Shown here one piece after another: positions 24,679 to 31,178 of a stretch of 64,000 nt of DNA. Source of the stretch: Acidobacteriota bacterium (GTDB taxonomy: Bacteria; Acidobacteriota; Vicinamibacteria; Vicinamibacterales; UBA2999). The translations under genes and the position numbers were made by a program. Location of the stretch: NCBI GenBank assembly GCA_030697165.1, contig JAUYQQ010000004.1, forward strand, positions 124,001 to 188,000. Reading direction: 5' to 3'. A model generated the notes under the pieces. It saw nothing but the letters and a program-made list of their open reading frames with translations, was not told where the DNA came from and did no database searches. Position 1 is the stretch's first letter, and the number at the start of each line of letters is the position of its first letter.

Positions 24679-27657
24679 ATGTTCGCAAAACCTTTCGCAG
24701 TAATCATGTTGCTTTGCACGTTGGTCGCGCCCGCCTGGGCGCAGGATCAGCGTGGTTCGATTGAAGGCGTCGTCAAGGACGCCTCGGGTGCCGTCCTTCC
24801 GGGCGCTACCGTTGAAGCCACCGCTAACGGCGTCGTCAGCGCGACGGTGACCGACGCGGTCGGCCTGTACCGCTTCCCCTCGCTCCCCCCCGGCAACTAC
24901 CGCGTCAGCGCCAACCTCCAGGGCTTCGTGGCCCGGGAAGTCGTTGAAGTGCGCGTCGGCCTCGGCCAGATGAAGAAGGTGGACTTCGCGTTGCCGCTCG
25001 CCGGCGTCGCCGAGACGGTGACCGTGACCGCCCAGACCCCGCTGGTCGACGTGCGCAGCACGTCGCGGCAGGCCAACATCCGCGCCGAGCAGGTCGAACT
25101 GCTGCCGAAGGGCCGCGACTTCACCACGATGGTGACGCAGGCGCCCGGCGCCAACCAGGAAAACAAGCTGGGCGGCATCTCGATCGACGGCGCCAGCGCC
25201 GGCGAGAACCGCTACATCATCGACGGCATCGAGACCACGAACCTGGTCAGCGGCACGTCGGGCAAGCGACTGATTTCCGACTTTGTCGAAGAAGTCCAGG
25301 TCAAGTCGAGCGGCTACACCGCGGAGTTTGGCGGCGCCACGGGCGGCGTGATCAACGCCATGACCAAGAGCGGCACCAACGAGATGCACGGCAGCGGCAT
25401 CTTCAACTACCAGAGCAGCTCGCTGTCCGGGGACCGGACCCCGACCCTGCGCCGCAACCTGGTGAACGACGACATCGCGGAGTACATCACCTACCCAAAG
25501 GACGATGAAAAGCGGACTGAGCCCGGCTTCACCCTGGGCGGCCCGCTCGTCCGCGACCGCGCCTGGTTCTTCGGCGCCTACCTGCCGGTCATGGAAACGA
25601 CCACGCGCAACGTCAGCCCGACGAGCGCCGGCAACCCCGCGGCGGGCACGGCCTCGGTCGAGCAGAAGACGCCGGCGCAGAACATCACCGCCAACGTCAC
25701 CGCGCAACTGAGCAACAGCCTGCGCGGCCGCGTGTCATACAACAACAGCTGGCGTGAAACCAACGGCCTGTTGCCGGCACTGACCGGAACCGATCCGGCC
25801 GGGACCAACTACACCAAGACCTCGAAGTTCCCGAACTACTCGGTGTCGGGCAACCTCGACTGGGTGGCGTCGCCCCGGTTCTTCCTCGGCATGCGCGGCG
25901 GCTACTACTTTGCCGACCAGAACGATTCGAACGTGGTCGAACAGCCGCGCGTCATCTTCTCGACCGGCAACAACATCGGCCTGCTCGACACGCCGGTGAG
26001 CCTGCAGCGGGCGAGCGGGTTCCAGAACATCCCCACCAACACCAAGGTGACGCGCGACCAGCAGACGCGTCTCTACTTCCAGGCCGACGGCACGCTCTAC
26101 GCCAATGCAGGCGGCGCGCACCAGATCAAGTTCGGCGTGCAGGCCGACCAGGTCGGCAATAACGTGCTGAGCGGCGAATCGGCGAACCTCGTCCGGATCC
26201 GCTGGAATACCGCCCTTGGCGGTCTCCGTGGCCCGTATGGCTACTACCAGGTGCGCAGCAACGGTGTGGTCCCCAAACAGGGTTTCATCACCGAGGGCGA
26301 CGTCACGACCACCAACATCGGCCTGTTCATCCAGGATTCCTGGACCATCAACAACAAGCTGACCATCAACGCCGGCGTGCGCACCGAGCGCGAGCGGGTG
26401 CCGACCTACTCGACTCAGGAAGGCGTGCCGGACTACGGCGTCGAGTTCAACTTCGCCGACAAGCTGGCGCCGCGCGTCGGCTTCGCCTACGACATCAAGG
26501 GCGACGGCAAGTGGAAGGCCTACGGTTCGTGGGGTGTCTTCTACGACATCTTCAAGCTGGAACTCCCCCGCGGTTCGTTCGGCGGCGACAAGTGGCTCGA
26601 GTACTACTACACCCTCGACACGCCTGACTGGACCAACCTGACGGCCGGCGCCCAGTGCCCCCCGGCCTGCTCGGGCACGCTCATCCGCGGACCCGTCGAC
26701 TTCCGGTTCGTCTCGCTTGACGCCGATCACCAGGATCCGGACCTGAAGCCCATGAAGCTGCAGGAAGCCTCGGCCGGCATTGAACACCAGCTGAACGACA
26801 TCATGGCGGTCAGCGTCCGCTACGTGCACAAGCAGGTCGATCGCGCCATTGAAGATACGGGCGCCCTCGACGCCGCCGGCAACGAGATCTACATCATCGC
26901 CAACCCGGGCTTCAACCTGGCCTCACTCGCGTTCACCAACCCGAACGTGGCGAACCCGAAGGCGGTCCGCGACTTCGACAGCGTCGAGTTCGCGTTCGAC
27001 AAGCGTTACGCCAACAACTGGTACCTGCGCGCCGGCTACACCTGGAGCCGCCTCTATGGCAACTACTCCGGTCTGTCGCAGTCTGACGAGAACGGCCGCA
27101 CCAGCCCGAACGTGGGCCGGCTGTGGGACTACCCGCTGATGATGTTCCAGGACGGCGGCAAAGCAGCCCTGGGTCCGCTGGCGACCGATCGCCCGCATCA
27201 GTTCAAGAGCCAGTTCATCTACATGTTCGGCTTCGGCACGAGCGTGGGCGTGAACGAATACATCGCGAGCGGCCTGCCGGTCACGCGCGAAATCGGCATC
27301 TACGCGCCGAACAACCTGCCGGTCCAGTACCTGGGCCGCGGCAGCGACGGCCGCACGCCGATGTTCTCGCAGACCGACCTGCTCGTGCAGCACAGCTTCA
27401 ACGTGGGCGGCTCAAAGGAAGTGCAGCTGAGCCTGAACGTGCTCAACCTGTTCAACCAGGACACCGCGGTTGGGAAGCACTCGACCTACCACAAGACCAA
27501 CGGCGTGACGCCGGACGAGGCCTTGTTCTACACCGGCCGGCAGAACCTGGCCGACCTGATCGTCAGCCAGAACATCGTGAAGGATCCGCGTTTCCTGATG
27601 GACAACGCGTTCCAGACGCCGATGCAGGCCCGGATCGGCGTGCGCTTCCTCTTCTAA
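24679..27657 (+). CDS. TonB-dependent receptor, Oar-like with carboxypeptidase-regulatory domain
   Basis: 992 residues from the ATG at 24679, 8 nt after AAAGGAGG; the frame is open 36 nt further up, but that part is leader. Signal peptide (AVIMLLCTLVAPAWA), regulatory beta-sandwich (GSIEGVVKDASGAVLPGATV to GFVAREVVEVRVG), plug (LLPKGRDFTTMVTQAPGANQ, FGGATGGVINAMTKSGTNEM) and a long barrel ending in RIGVRFLF. Paralogous to the receptor at 14067 but not a recent duplicate. Followed by a very strong terminator, so highly expressed and monocistronic. It probably imports peptide or glycan products; the substrate is unknown. Confidence 0.94.
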   Translation: MFAKPFAVIMLLCTLVAPAWAQDQRGSIEGVVKDASGAVLPGATVEATANGVVSATVTDAVGLYRFPSLPPGNYRVSANLQGFVAREVVEVRVGLGQMKKVDFALPLAGVAETVTVTAQTPLVDVRSTSRQANIRAEQVELLPKGRDFTTMVTQAPGANQENKLGGISIDGASAGENRYIIDGIETTNLVSGTSGKRLISDFVEEVQVKSSGYTAEFGGATGGVINAMTKSGTNEMHGSGIFNYQSSSLSGDRTPTLRRNLVNDDIAEYITYPKDDEKRTEPGFTLGGPLVRDRAWFFGAYLPVMETTTRNVSPTSAGNPAAGTASVEQKTPAQNITANVTAQLSNSLRGRVSYNNSWRETNGLLPALTGTDPAGTNYTKTSKFPNYSVSGNLDWVASPRFFLGMRGGYYFADQNDSNVVEQPRVIFSTGNNIGLLDTPVSLQRASGFQNIPTNTKVTRDQQTRLYFQADGTLYANAGGAHQIKFGVQADQVGNNVLSGESANLVRIRWNTALGGLRGPYGYYQVRSNGVVPKQGFITEGDVTTTNIGLFIQDSWTINNKLTINAGVRTERERVPTYSTQEGVPDYGVEFNFADKLAPRVGFAYDIKGDGKWKAYGSWGVFYDIFKLELPRGSFGGDKWLEYYYTLDTPDWTNLTAGAQCPPACSGTLIRGPVDFRFVSLDADHQDPDLKPMKLQEASAGIEHQLNDIMAVSVRYVHKQVDRAIEDTGALDAAGNEIYIIANPGFNLASLAFTNPNVANPKAVRDFDSVEFAFDKRYANNWYLRAGYTWSRLYGNYSGLSQSDENGRTSPNVGRLWDYPLMMFQDGGKAALGPLATDRPHQFKSQFIYMFGFGTSVGVNEYIASGLPVTREIGIYAPNNLPVQYLGRGSDGRTPMFSQTDLLVQHSFNVGGSKEVQLSLNVLNLFNQDTAVGKHSTYHKTNGVTPDEALFYTGRQNLADLIVSQNIVKDPRFLMDNAFQTPMQARIGVRFLF

Positions 27658-27681
27658 GCGCGCTCCGCGTCGGATATCATC

Positions 27682-27720
27682 ACTGCCCCGCGGGCTTCGG
27701 CCCGCGGGGCAGTTTCGTTT
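27682..27720 (+). terminator. Strong rho-independent terminator with UUCG tetraloop
   Basis: 14-bp perfect stem ACTGCCCCGCGGGC / GCCCGCGGGGCAGT (27682-27695 with 27700-27713) capped by TTCG and followed by TTCGTTTT. C(UUCG)G is an exceptionally stable loop. Confidence 0.93.
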
Positions 27721-27744
27721 TGGGGGGATCGCCCAGGAGGCTCC

Positions 27745-28485
27745 ATGCGCCACATACTCGCCCTCGCACTTGCCGCACTGACGTTGACCGGCACCGCGGC
27801 TGCGCAGACAACCCCCGAACGCGACCGCGCCCGGCCCCACAACCGGCAGGGGTGGGAACTGATGTCGGCCGAGTCGTTTGAACGGGCCGCCCAATCGTTC
27901 CAGCAGGCGGTGGCCATCGACAACACCTTCGAGGACGCGTTCTACGGGCTCGGCCGGGCCCAGATTGCCCTGAAGCAATACGTCTCGGCGATCGCCACGC
28001 TAACCACTTGCCGCAAGCTCTATATCGCCCAGGCCGGGCGCCACTTCACCAACCAGCAAGATGCCCAGCGCTACCGCCAGGATCGCATCACCGAAATCGA
28101 CGAACAAGTCCGCCAGGTGCAGACGATGCCGCCGAGCCCGCAGCAGCAGAACCTGCTCCGTCAACTGAATAACCAGCGTCGTGACATTCAGAATGCGATC
28201 GCGCGCGGCAACGACATGAGCATCGACGCGTCGGTGCCGCCGTGGGTGTCGCTGTCACTGGGCAGCGCGTACTTCCGGTCAGGCAAGCTCGCCGACGCCG
28301 AACGGGAGTACAAGGCCGCCATCGCCGTTGACGGCAGGTTCGGCGAGGCGCACAGCAACCTCGCGGTCGTCTACTTCGAAACCAACCGCATCGCCGAAGC
28401 CGAGGCGTCGCTGAAGGCTGCGAAGAAGGCGGGCTTCAGGGTGAACCCGCAACTCGAACAGGCGATTCGGGACCGCAGGCCGTAG
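27745..28485 (+). CDS. Exported tetratricopeptide-repeat protein
   Basis: 246 residues. Signal peptide (ILALALAALTLTGTAAAQ), then TPR motifs at about 35-70 (NRQGWELMSAESFERAAQSF, FEDAFYGLGRAQIALKQYVS) and 175-240 (AYFRSGKLADAEREYKAAIA, EAHSNLAVVYFETNRIAEAE), separated by a Gln/Arg-rich helical linker (about 105-160, likely coiled coil). A periplasmic scaffold for protein interactions; partners unknown. CAGGAGG precedes the ATG with good spacing. Its position after the TonB receptor terminator makes it a separate transcript. Confidence 0.88.
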   Translation: MRHILALALAALTLTGTAAAQTTPERDRARPHNRQGWELMSAESFERAAQSFQQAVAIDNTFEDAFYGLGRAQIALKQYVSAIATLTTCRKLYIAQAGRHFTNQQDAQRYRQDRITEIDEQVRQVQTMPPSPQQQNLLRQLNNQRRDIQNAIARGNDMSIDASVPPWVSLSLGSAYFRSGKLADAEREYKAAIAVDGRFGEAHSNLAVVYFETNRIAEAEASLKAAKKAGFRVNPQLEQAIRDRRP

Positions 28486-28535
28486 GGCGAAATGCGCCCT
28501 TTCGTCTCCCTTCCCTGCCACTTCTTGTCGATGCC

Positions 28536-28558
28536 AGTGACGAGTTGTGTCACTTTTT
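28536..28558 (+). terminator. Candidate short terminator after the TPR gene
   Basis: AGTGAC and GTCACT (6 bp, 7-nt loop) followed directly by TTTT. Short stem, so only moderate confidence. Confidence 0.5.
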
Positions 28559-28603
28559 GAGTGCGCCACACGTCTATTTCTGTAGGAAACGCACATTTCT
28601 GTC

Positions 28604-28619
28604 TGGCGCGGTTCTTGTA
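28604..28619 (+). promoter_or_regulatory. Candidate sigma-54 (-24/-12) promoter
   Basis: TGGCGCG-GTTC-TTGTA has the TGGCRCG-N4-TTGCW layout with exact spacing and one deviation (T for C in the -12 box). It lies 27 nt before the ATG of the pseudo-receiver gene, the right distance for a start site between them. No bacterial enhancer-binding protein gene is in the window. Confidence 0.4.
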
Positions 28620-28645
28620 GATATGGGGACAGAGGGAGTGCGCAC

Positions 28646-29029
28646 ATGAGACCCGTCCAAACGCAGGCCGACAGCACAGCAATGCCGCGAGCCCTGATCG
28701 TTGGCGCAGGTCCCGAGGCGCTGGCTGGCATTCAGCCGATGCTCGGCACCACCCGCTACCGCGTCGACTTCATCGACAAGGACGACACCCCGTACCTGGC
28801 GATTCGCCGGCGGCGTCCCGATCTGGTGGTGTTGTGTTTTGCGCCGGACGACGAAGAGGCGTGCCAGGTGCTGCAGATGCTGCAGCTCGATCCGGCGACG
28901 CGCCGGCTGCCCATCCTCACCTACGTCAACGGCGAGGCCTACGCTATAATTTCGAGCCAATGGCCCCGGAAGACAACAAGCGCGATTCCAAGCGCATCGA
29001 ACTCCTGGGGGCGTTACACGGCGAGGTAA
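28646..29029 (+). CDS. Response-regulator receiver-like protein lacking the phosphoacceptor Asp
   Basis: 127 residues; GGGAG precedes the ATG by 7 nt. Residues about 13-100 read like a receiver domain (PRALIVGAGPEALAGIQPML ... YLAIRRRRPDLVVLCFAPDD ... DPATRRLPILTYV). Where canonical receivers have the acidic pair after the first strand there is GAG, and the phosphorylated Asp of the third strand is replaced by Cys (VVLCF). The domain probably cannot be phosphorylated and may act as a protein-docking module. The last 23 codons overlap the PilZ gene in another frame and look unconserved. Co-transcribed with the PilZ protein. Confidence 0.7.
   Translation: MRPVQTQADSTAMPRALIVGAGPEALAGIQPMLGTTRYRVDFIDKDDTPYLAIRRRRPDLVVLCFAPDDEEACQVLQMLQLDPATRRLPILTYVNGEAYAIISSQWPRKTTSAIPSASNSWGRYTAR
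28945..28950 (+). promoter_or_regulatory. TATAAT box 10 nt before the PilZ start codon
   Basis: A perfect -10 hexamer inside the end of the pseudo-receiver gene. The distance to the ATG at 28960 would give an almost leaderless mRNA, and there is no Shine-Dalgarno before that ATG. I find no -35 box at 17 nt, so this is tentative. Confidence 0.35.
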
Positions 29030-29295
29030 TGGTATTCCAGCCGACCGCCGTGCGCCAGATGAGCCACGGCGGCATGCAGGTGGAAACCGGCTTCCCCCTG
29101 CAGCTGGATTCGCTTCACGAGTTCCGCCTCACCCTCGGCGATCGCTCGGTCGTCGTCAAGGGCCGCGTCGCGCACTCGCGCATCAGCGACGTCGACCAGG
29201 ACATCATCACCTACCGCACCGGCGTCGAGTTCATCGAACTGTCGGACCGCGTCGCCGCCGCGATCGCGCACTTCGTCGACGAGCTCACCAAGTAA
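28960..29295 (+). CDS. PilZ domain protein (c-di-GMP receptor-like)
   Basis: 111 residues from the ATG at 28960. It has the PilZ start KRDSKRIELLGALHGEV (basic R-x3-R-like motif; here KRDSKR) and the second-half motif MSHGGMQVETGFPL (D/N-x-S-x-x-G-type, here MSHGG), followed by barrel strands (LHEFRLTLGDRSVVVKGRVA) and GVEFIELSDRVAAAIAHFV. PilZ domains bind c-di-GMP; the first motif is not exactly RxxxR, so binding is likely but not certain. It overlaps the pseudo-receiver gene by 70 nt. The stop lies at the edge of a tandem/inverted repeat. Confidence 0.85.
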   Translation: MAPEDNKRDSKRIELLGALHGEVMVFQPTAVRQMSHGGMQVETGFPLQLDSLHEFRLTLGDRSVVVKGRVAHSRISDVDQDIITYRTGVEFIELSDRVAAAIAHFVDELTK

Positions 29296-29431
29296 GTTGA
29301 AATTTGAAAGTTGGTAGTTGGTAGTTGAAGTTTGCAAGTGACAGTTTCAGTTCCTGAAACTGAAACTGAAACTTCCAACTTCAACTACCAACTTTCAACT
29401 CGTCAACTTTCAACTCTCAAGTTTCAAGTCC
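29291..29431. repeat. Large inverted repeat made of GTTGGTAGTTGAAAGTTT-type words
   Basis: GAAAGTTGGTAGTTG(GTAGTTG)AAGTT (29306-29332) is the inverse of the 20-mer at 29377-29396 apart from one extra 7-nt unit. Inside lies CAGTTTCAG / CTGAAACTG (29342-29350, 29354-29362). The outer ends contain the stop codons of both convergent genes (TAA 29293-29295 and TGA read on the minus strand at 29424-29426). Closely related words precede the anti-sigma gene at 57366-57443. Confidence 0.9.
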
Positions 29432-29828
29432 TGCCGAGGTGTTCGAGATAATCGCCCGAGTTAATGCGCTGCGCACGTCCGAGCGGCGCGTTGTAGAAGT
29501 ATGCCCACGCCTGTTCCGTCCGGCCGTCGTCCAGCGTCACGTCGGTGAGGATGCGGGTGTAGAGGCTGCGTGCCGGTTCGCTCGGCCGGTAGCCCTCGAT
29601 CTCGTCGAGCGCGGCCAGCACCGGGGCGGTGTCGAGCATCTCGTAGACCTCGCCCCAGACCCGGCCGGGGTCGTCGGTGGGAACCGCTGCGGGATAGATC
29701 CCTAGATCGAAGAGCGCGGCCCCAATGGAGCCACGCCCTGAGTAGTTGAGCTTCGGAGTGACGCGGAGCCGCCCGGGCCGATTGAACGGCGACATCAGCG
29801 TTCCGTAGAAAAAGACGTGGTCAGGCAC
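29424..29828 (-). CDS. Gamma-glutamylcyclotransferase/AIG2-like protein
   Basis: 134 residues from a GTG at 29828; the longer open frame to 30068 only reads the upstream gene out of frame. The fold signature VFFYGTLMSPFNRP (YGTL substrate loop) and the catalytic Glu in LAALDEIEGYRP are present, with GRVWGEVYEML and AWAYFYNAPLG strands. Such enzymes release 5-oxoproline from gamma-glutamyl amines or are cyclotransferases of unknown substrate. A GAGG at 29846-29843 is rather far from the GTG. It lies downstream of the membrane-anchored gene, separated by a dispersed palindrome. Confidence 0.85.
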   Translation of the reverse strand: MPDHVFFYGTLMSPFNRPGRLRVTPKLNYSGRGSIGAALFDLGIYPAAVPTDDPGRVWGEVYEMLDTAPVLAALDEIEGYRPSEPARSLYTRILTDVTLDDGRTEQAWAYFYNAPLGRAQRINSGDYLEHLGRT

Positions 29829-29850
29829 GTCCGCGCATATTACCTCGCGG

Positions 29851-29876
29851 GAGCACTGAAGTGCTGCCCTTCTGGC
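29851..29876. repeat. Copy of the AGCACT-GA-AGTGCT palindrome
   Basis: AGCACT and AGTGCT flank GA, followed by GCCCTTCTGGCA; matches the element at 23269-23296 almost base for base. Confidence 0.75.
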
Positions 29877-29877
29877 A

Positions 29878-30882
29878 CTACTGGATGGCGGCGGCTTTGC
29901 GGCCCTTGGCGAGGCCCTCGAGCACGTCGAGCACTTCCGCCGGCACCGTGAACGACAGGGCGACGTTCTTGCCTTCGCCCGACAGCAGCAGCGAGTCGGC
30001 CATCGCCTGCATGCCGGGCTGGCTACCCGCCTGCATCTTGGCCAGTGCCAGCACGCCCTTGAGCACATCGCGCAGGTTGGCGGCCGAGGTTTCGTCCTTG
30101 GCCTCGGCCTTGAGCACGCCGCTCACGCCCCCGTTGATGTGGCCGGCCGCCGAGAACCACGTGATGGCGGGCATCTGCGCGGCGATTTCGGTGGGCAGGC
30201 CCGACTGGTGGGCAATGGCGTCGAAACGGCCCACTGCCCAGGCGTTGGCGTTGTCGAGCTCGCTCACGAGGCGCATCATCTCGATGTTGCCCACGACGTT
30301 GCGGTTTTCGCGGCGCGCGTCAATCGAAGCTTTCACGCCGGTCACGCTGCCGAACGCGACCAGGTCGGCCGCGACGAACCCAAGGGCCATGCCCTCGTCT
30401 GCCGTGTCGCGCTTTTCCTCGTGGAACGCAATCAGGCGCTTGCCCTGGTACTCGGAAACCGTGGAGCCATGCTCGAGCGCCAGCGCCTCGATGCGCGACG
30501 CCTCGAACCGGCCGCGGACCAGCAGCAGGAATGCCTCGTTGGGCTTGTCGGCAATGTTGCCCTTGGGCATCACGGCGGCGACCACGGTGTCGATGTCTTC
30601 TTCGAAGTTGAGGCCGGTCTTCTCCTCGAACTCGTTCTTCTGGTTCTGCGAGGGCTCCATCTCGGTGAACCGCTTGCGCAGCTGTGAGTTCATCACGTCG
30701 CGCACGTTGGCGTAGGCAACGACCGCCGCATCGGCCGGCACGTACTCGAGCTCTTCCGGACCGGCGGCGCTCGTCAGGACCGAGACCGGCAAGCCCATGT
30801 AGGACGCGACAATGCCCGTCCCCAGGCCAATAGCCAGAATCGCGCCCGTAACCGCCACGAAGTATCGCGTCTTGTTCGACAT
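29878..30882 (-). CDS. Membrane-anchored protein of unknown function (DUF3352-like)
   Basis: 334 residues with an N-terminal signal anchor (about 8-30, VAVTGAILAIGLGTGIVASY) and a large extracytoplasmic domain. ELEYVPADAAVVAYANVRDV and the later AFLLLVRGRFEASRIEAL resemble the start of proteins that score model quality by a VPADAxVVA motif (DUF3352-like), a family of unknown role. The C-terminal third is Ala-rich and helical with KGVLALAKMQAGSQPGMQAM. A substrate cannot be proposed. It is transcribed after the VWFA operon but separated from it by 296 nt of hairpins. Confidence 0.65.
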   Translation of the reverse strand: MSNKTRYFVAVTGAILAIGLGTGIVASYMGLPVSVLTSAAGPEELEYVPADAAVVAYANVRDVMNSQLRKRFTEMEPSQNQKNEFEEKTGLNFEEDIDTVVAAVMPKGNIADKPNEAFLLLVRGRFEASRIEALALEHGSTVSEYQGKRLIAFHEEKRDTADEGMALGFVAADLVAFGSVTGVKASIDARRENRNVVGNIEMMRLVSELDNANAWAVGRFDAIAHQSGLPTEIAAQMPAITWFSAAGHINGGVSGVLKAEAKDETSAANLRDVLKGVLALAKMQAGSQPGMQAMADSLLLSGEGKNVALSFTVPAEVLDVLEGLAKGRKAAAIQ

Positions 30883-30956
30883 GCGGGTCTCCTGCTTGAG
30901 TATACGGACTCGCCGGGGGCGTTAGTTCCGCAATTCGTCACATTTCTGTCGTTTTA

Positions 30957-31130
30957 GGCGCTCTTTGGGGCGCCCTTCGGGCGTAGGGCTCGGCGCTCCG
31001 CGCCTGGTAGGGCTCGACCTTCGGTCTTCGTAGGGCTTGGCGCTCCCGCGCCTCGTGGGGAATCCCCCAGGACGGCCCATCGGGCCGACCCCAACGACGG
31101 CGGCGGAGCCGCCGAGCCCCAGGAGGGGCG
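30957..31130. repeat. Array of consecutive hairpins with a constant GTAGGGCT box
   Basis: The box GTAGGGCT occurs at 30983, 31007 and 31030 (spacing 24 and 23). Between the boxes lie different hairpins: GCCC-TTC-GGGC, GGCGC-TCC-GCGCC, GACC-TTC-GGTC and a GGCGC/GCGCC pair. They are followed by GGGG-AA-TCCCC, GGCCC-ATC-GGGCC and GGCGGC-GGA-GCCGCC. The constant box with changing but always self-complementary inserts is unusual. The array lies in the 3' region of the VWFA gene and upstream of the anchored-protein gene. Confidence 0.8.
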
Positions 31131-31131
31131 A

Positions 31132-31166
31132 CTTGTCCACCGAAGCGCTCGGCGCGAAGGTGGAAG
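31132..31166. repeat. Dispersed CCACCGAAG...GAAGGTGG element
   Basis: CTTGTCCACCGAAGCG followed by CTCGGCGCGAAGGTGGAAG; CCACC and GGTGG form the outer arms. Same family as at 1733, 7858, 8507, 31911 and 57709. Ends 12 nt before the stop codon of the VWFA gene. Confidence 0.85.
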
Positions 31167-31178
31167 CCCCGACCCCCC

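Noticed and set aside
28945-28950. Confident sigma-70 promoter at TATAAT before the PilZ gene
   Set aside because: No -35 box at the expected distance and it lies in coding DNA; kept only as a low-confidence feature.
30983-31037. Possible CRISPR array (GTAGGGCT boxes with spacers)
   Set aside because: Only three 8-nt boxes; the inserts are self-complementary hairpins and not unique spacers; no cas genes nearby.
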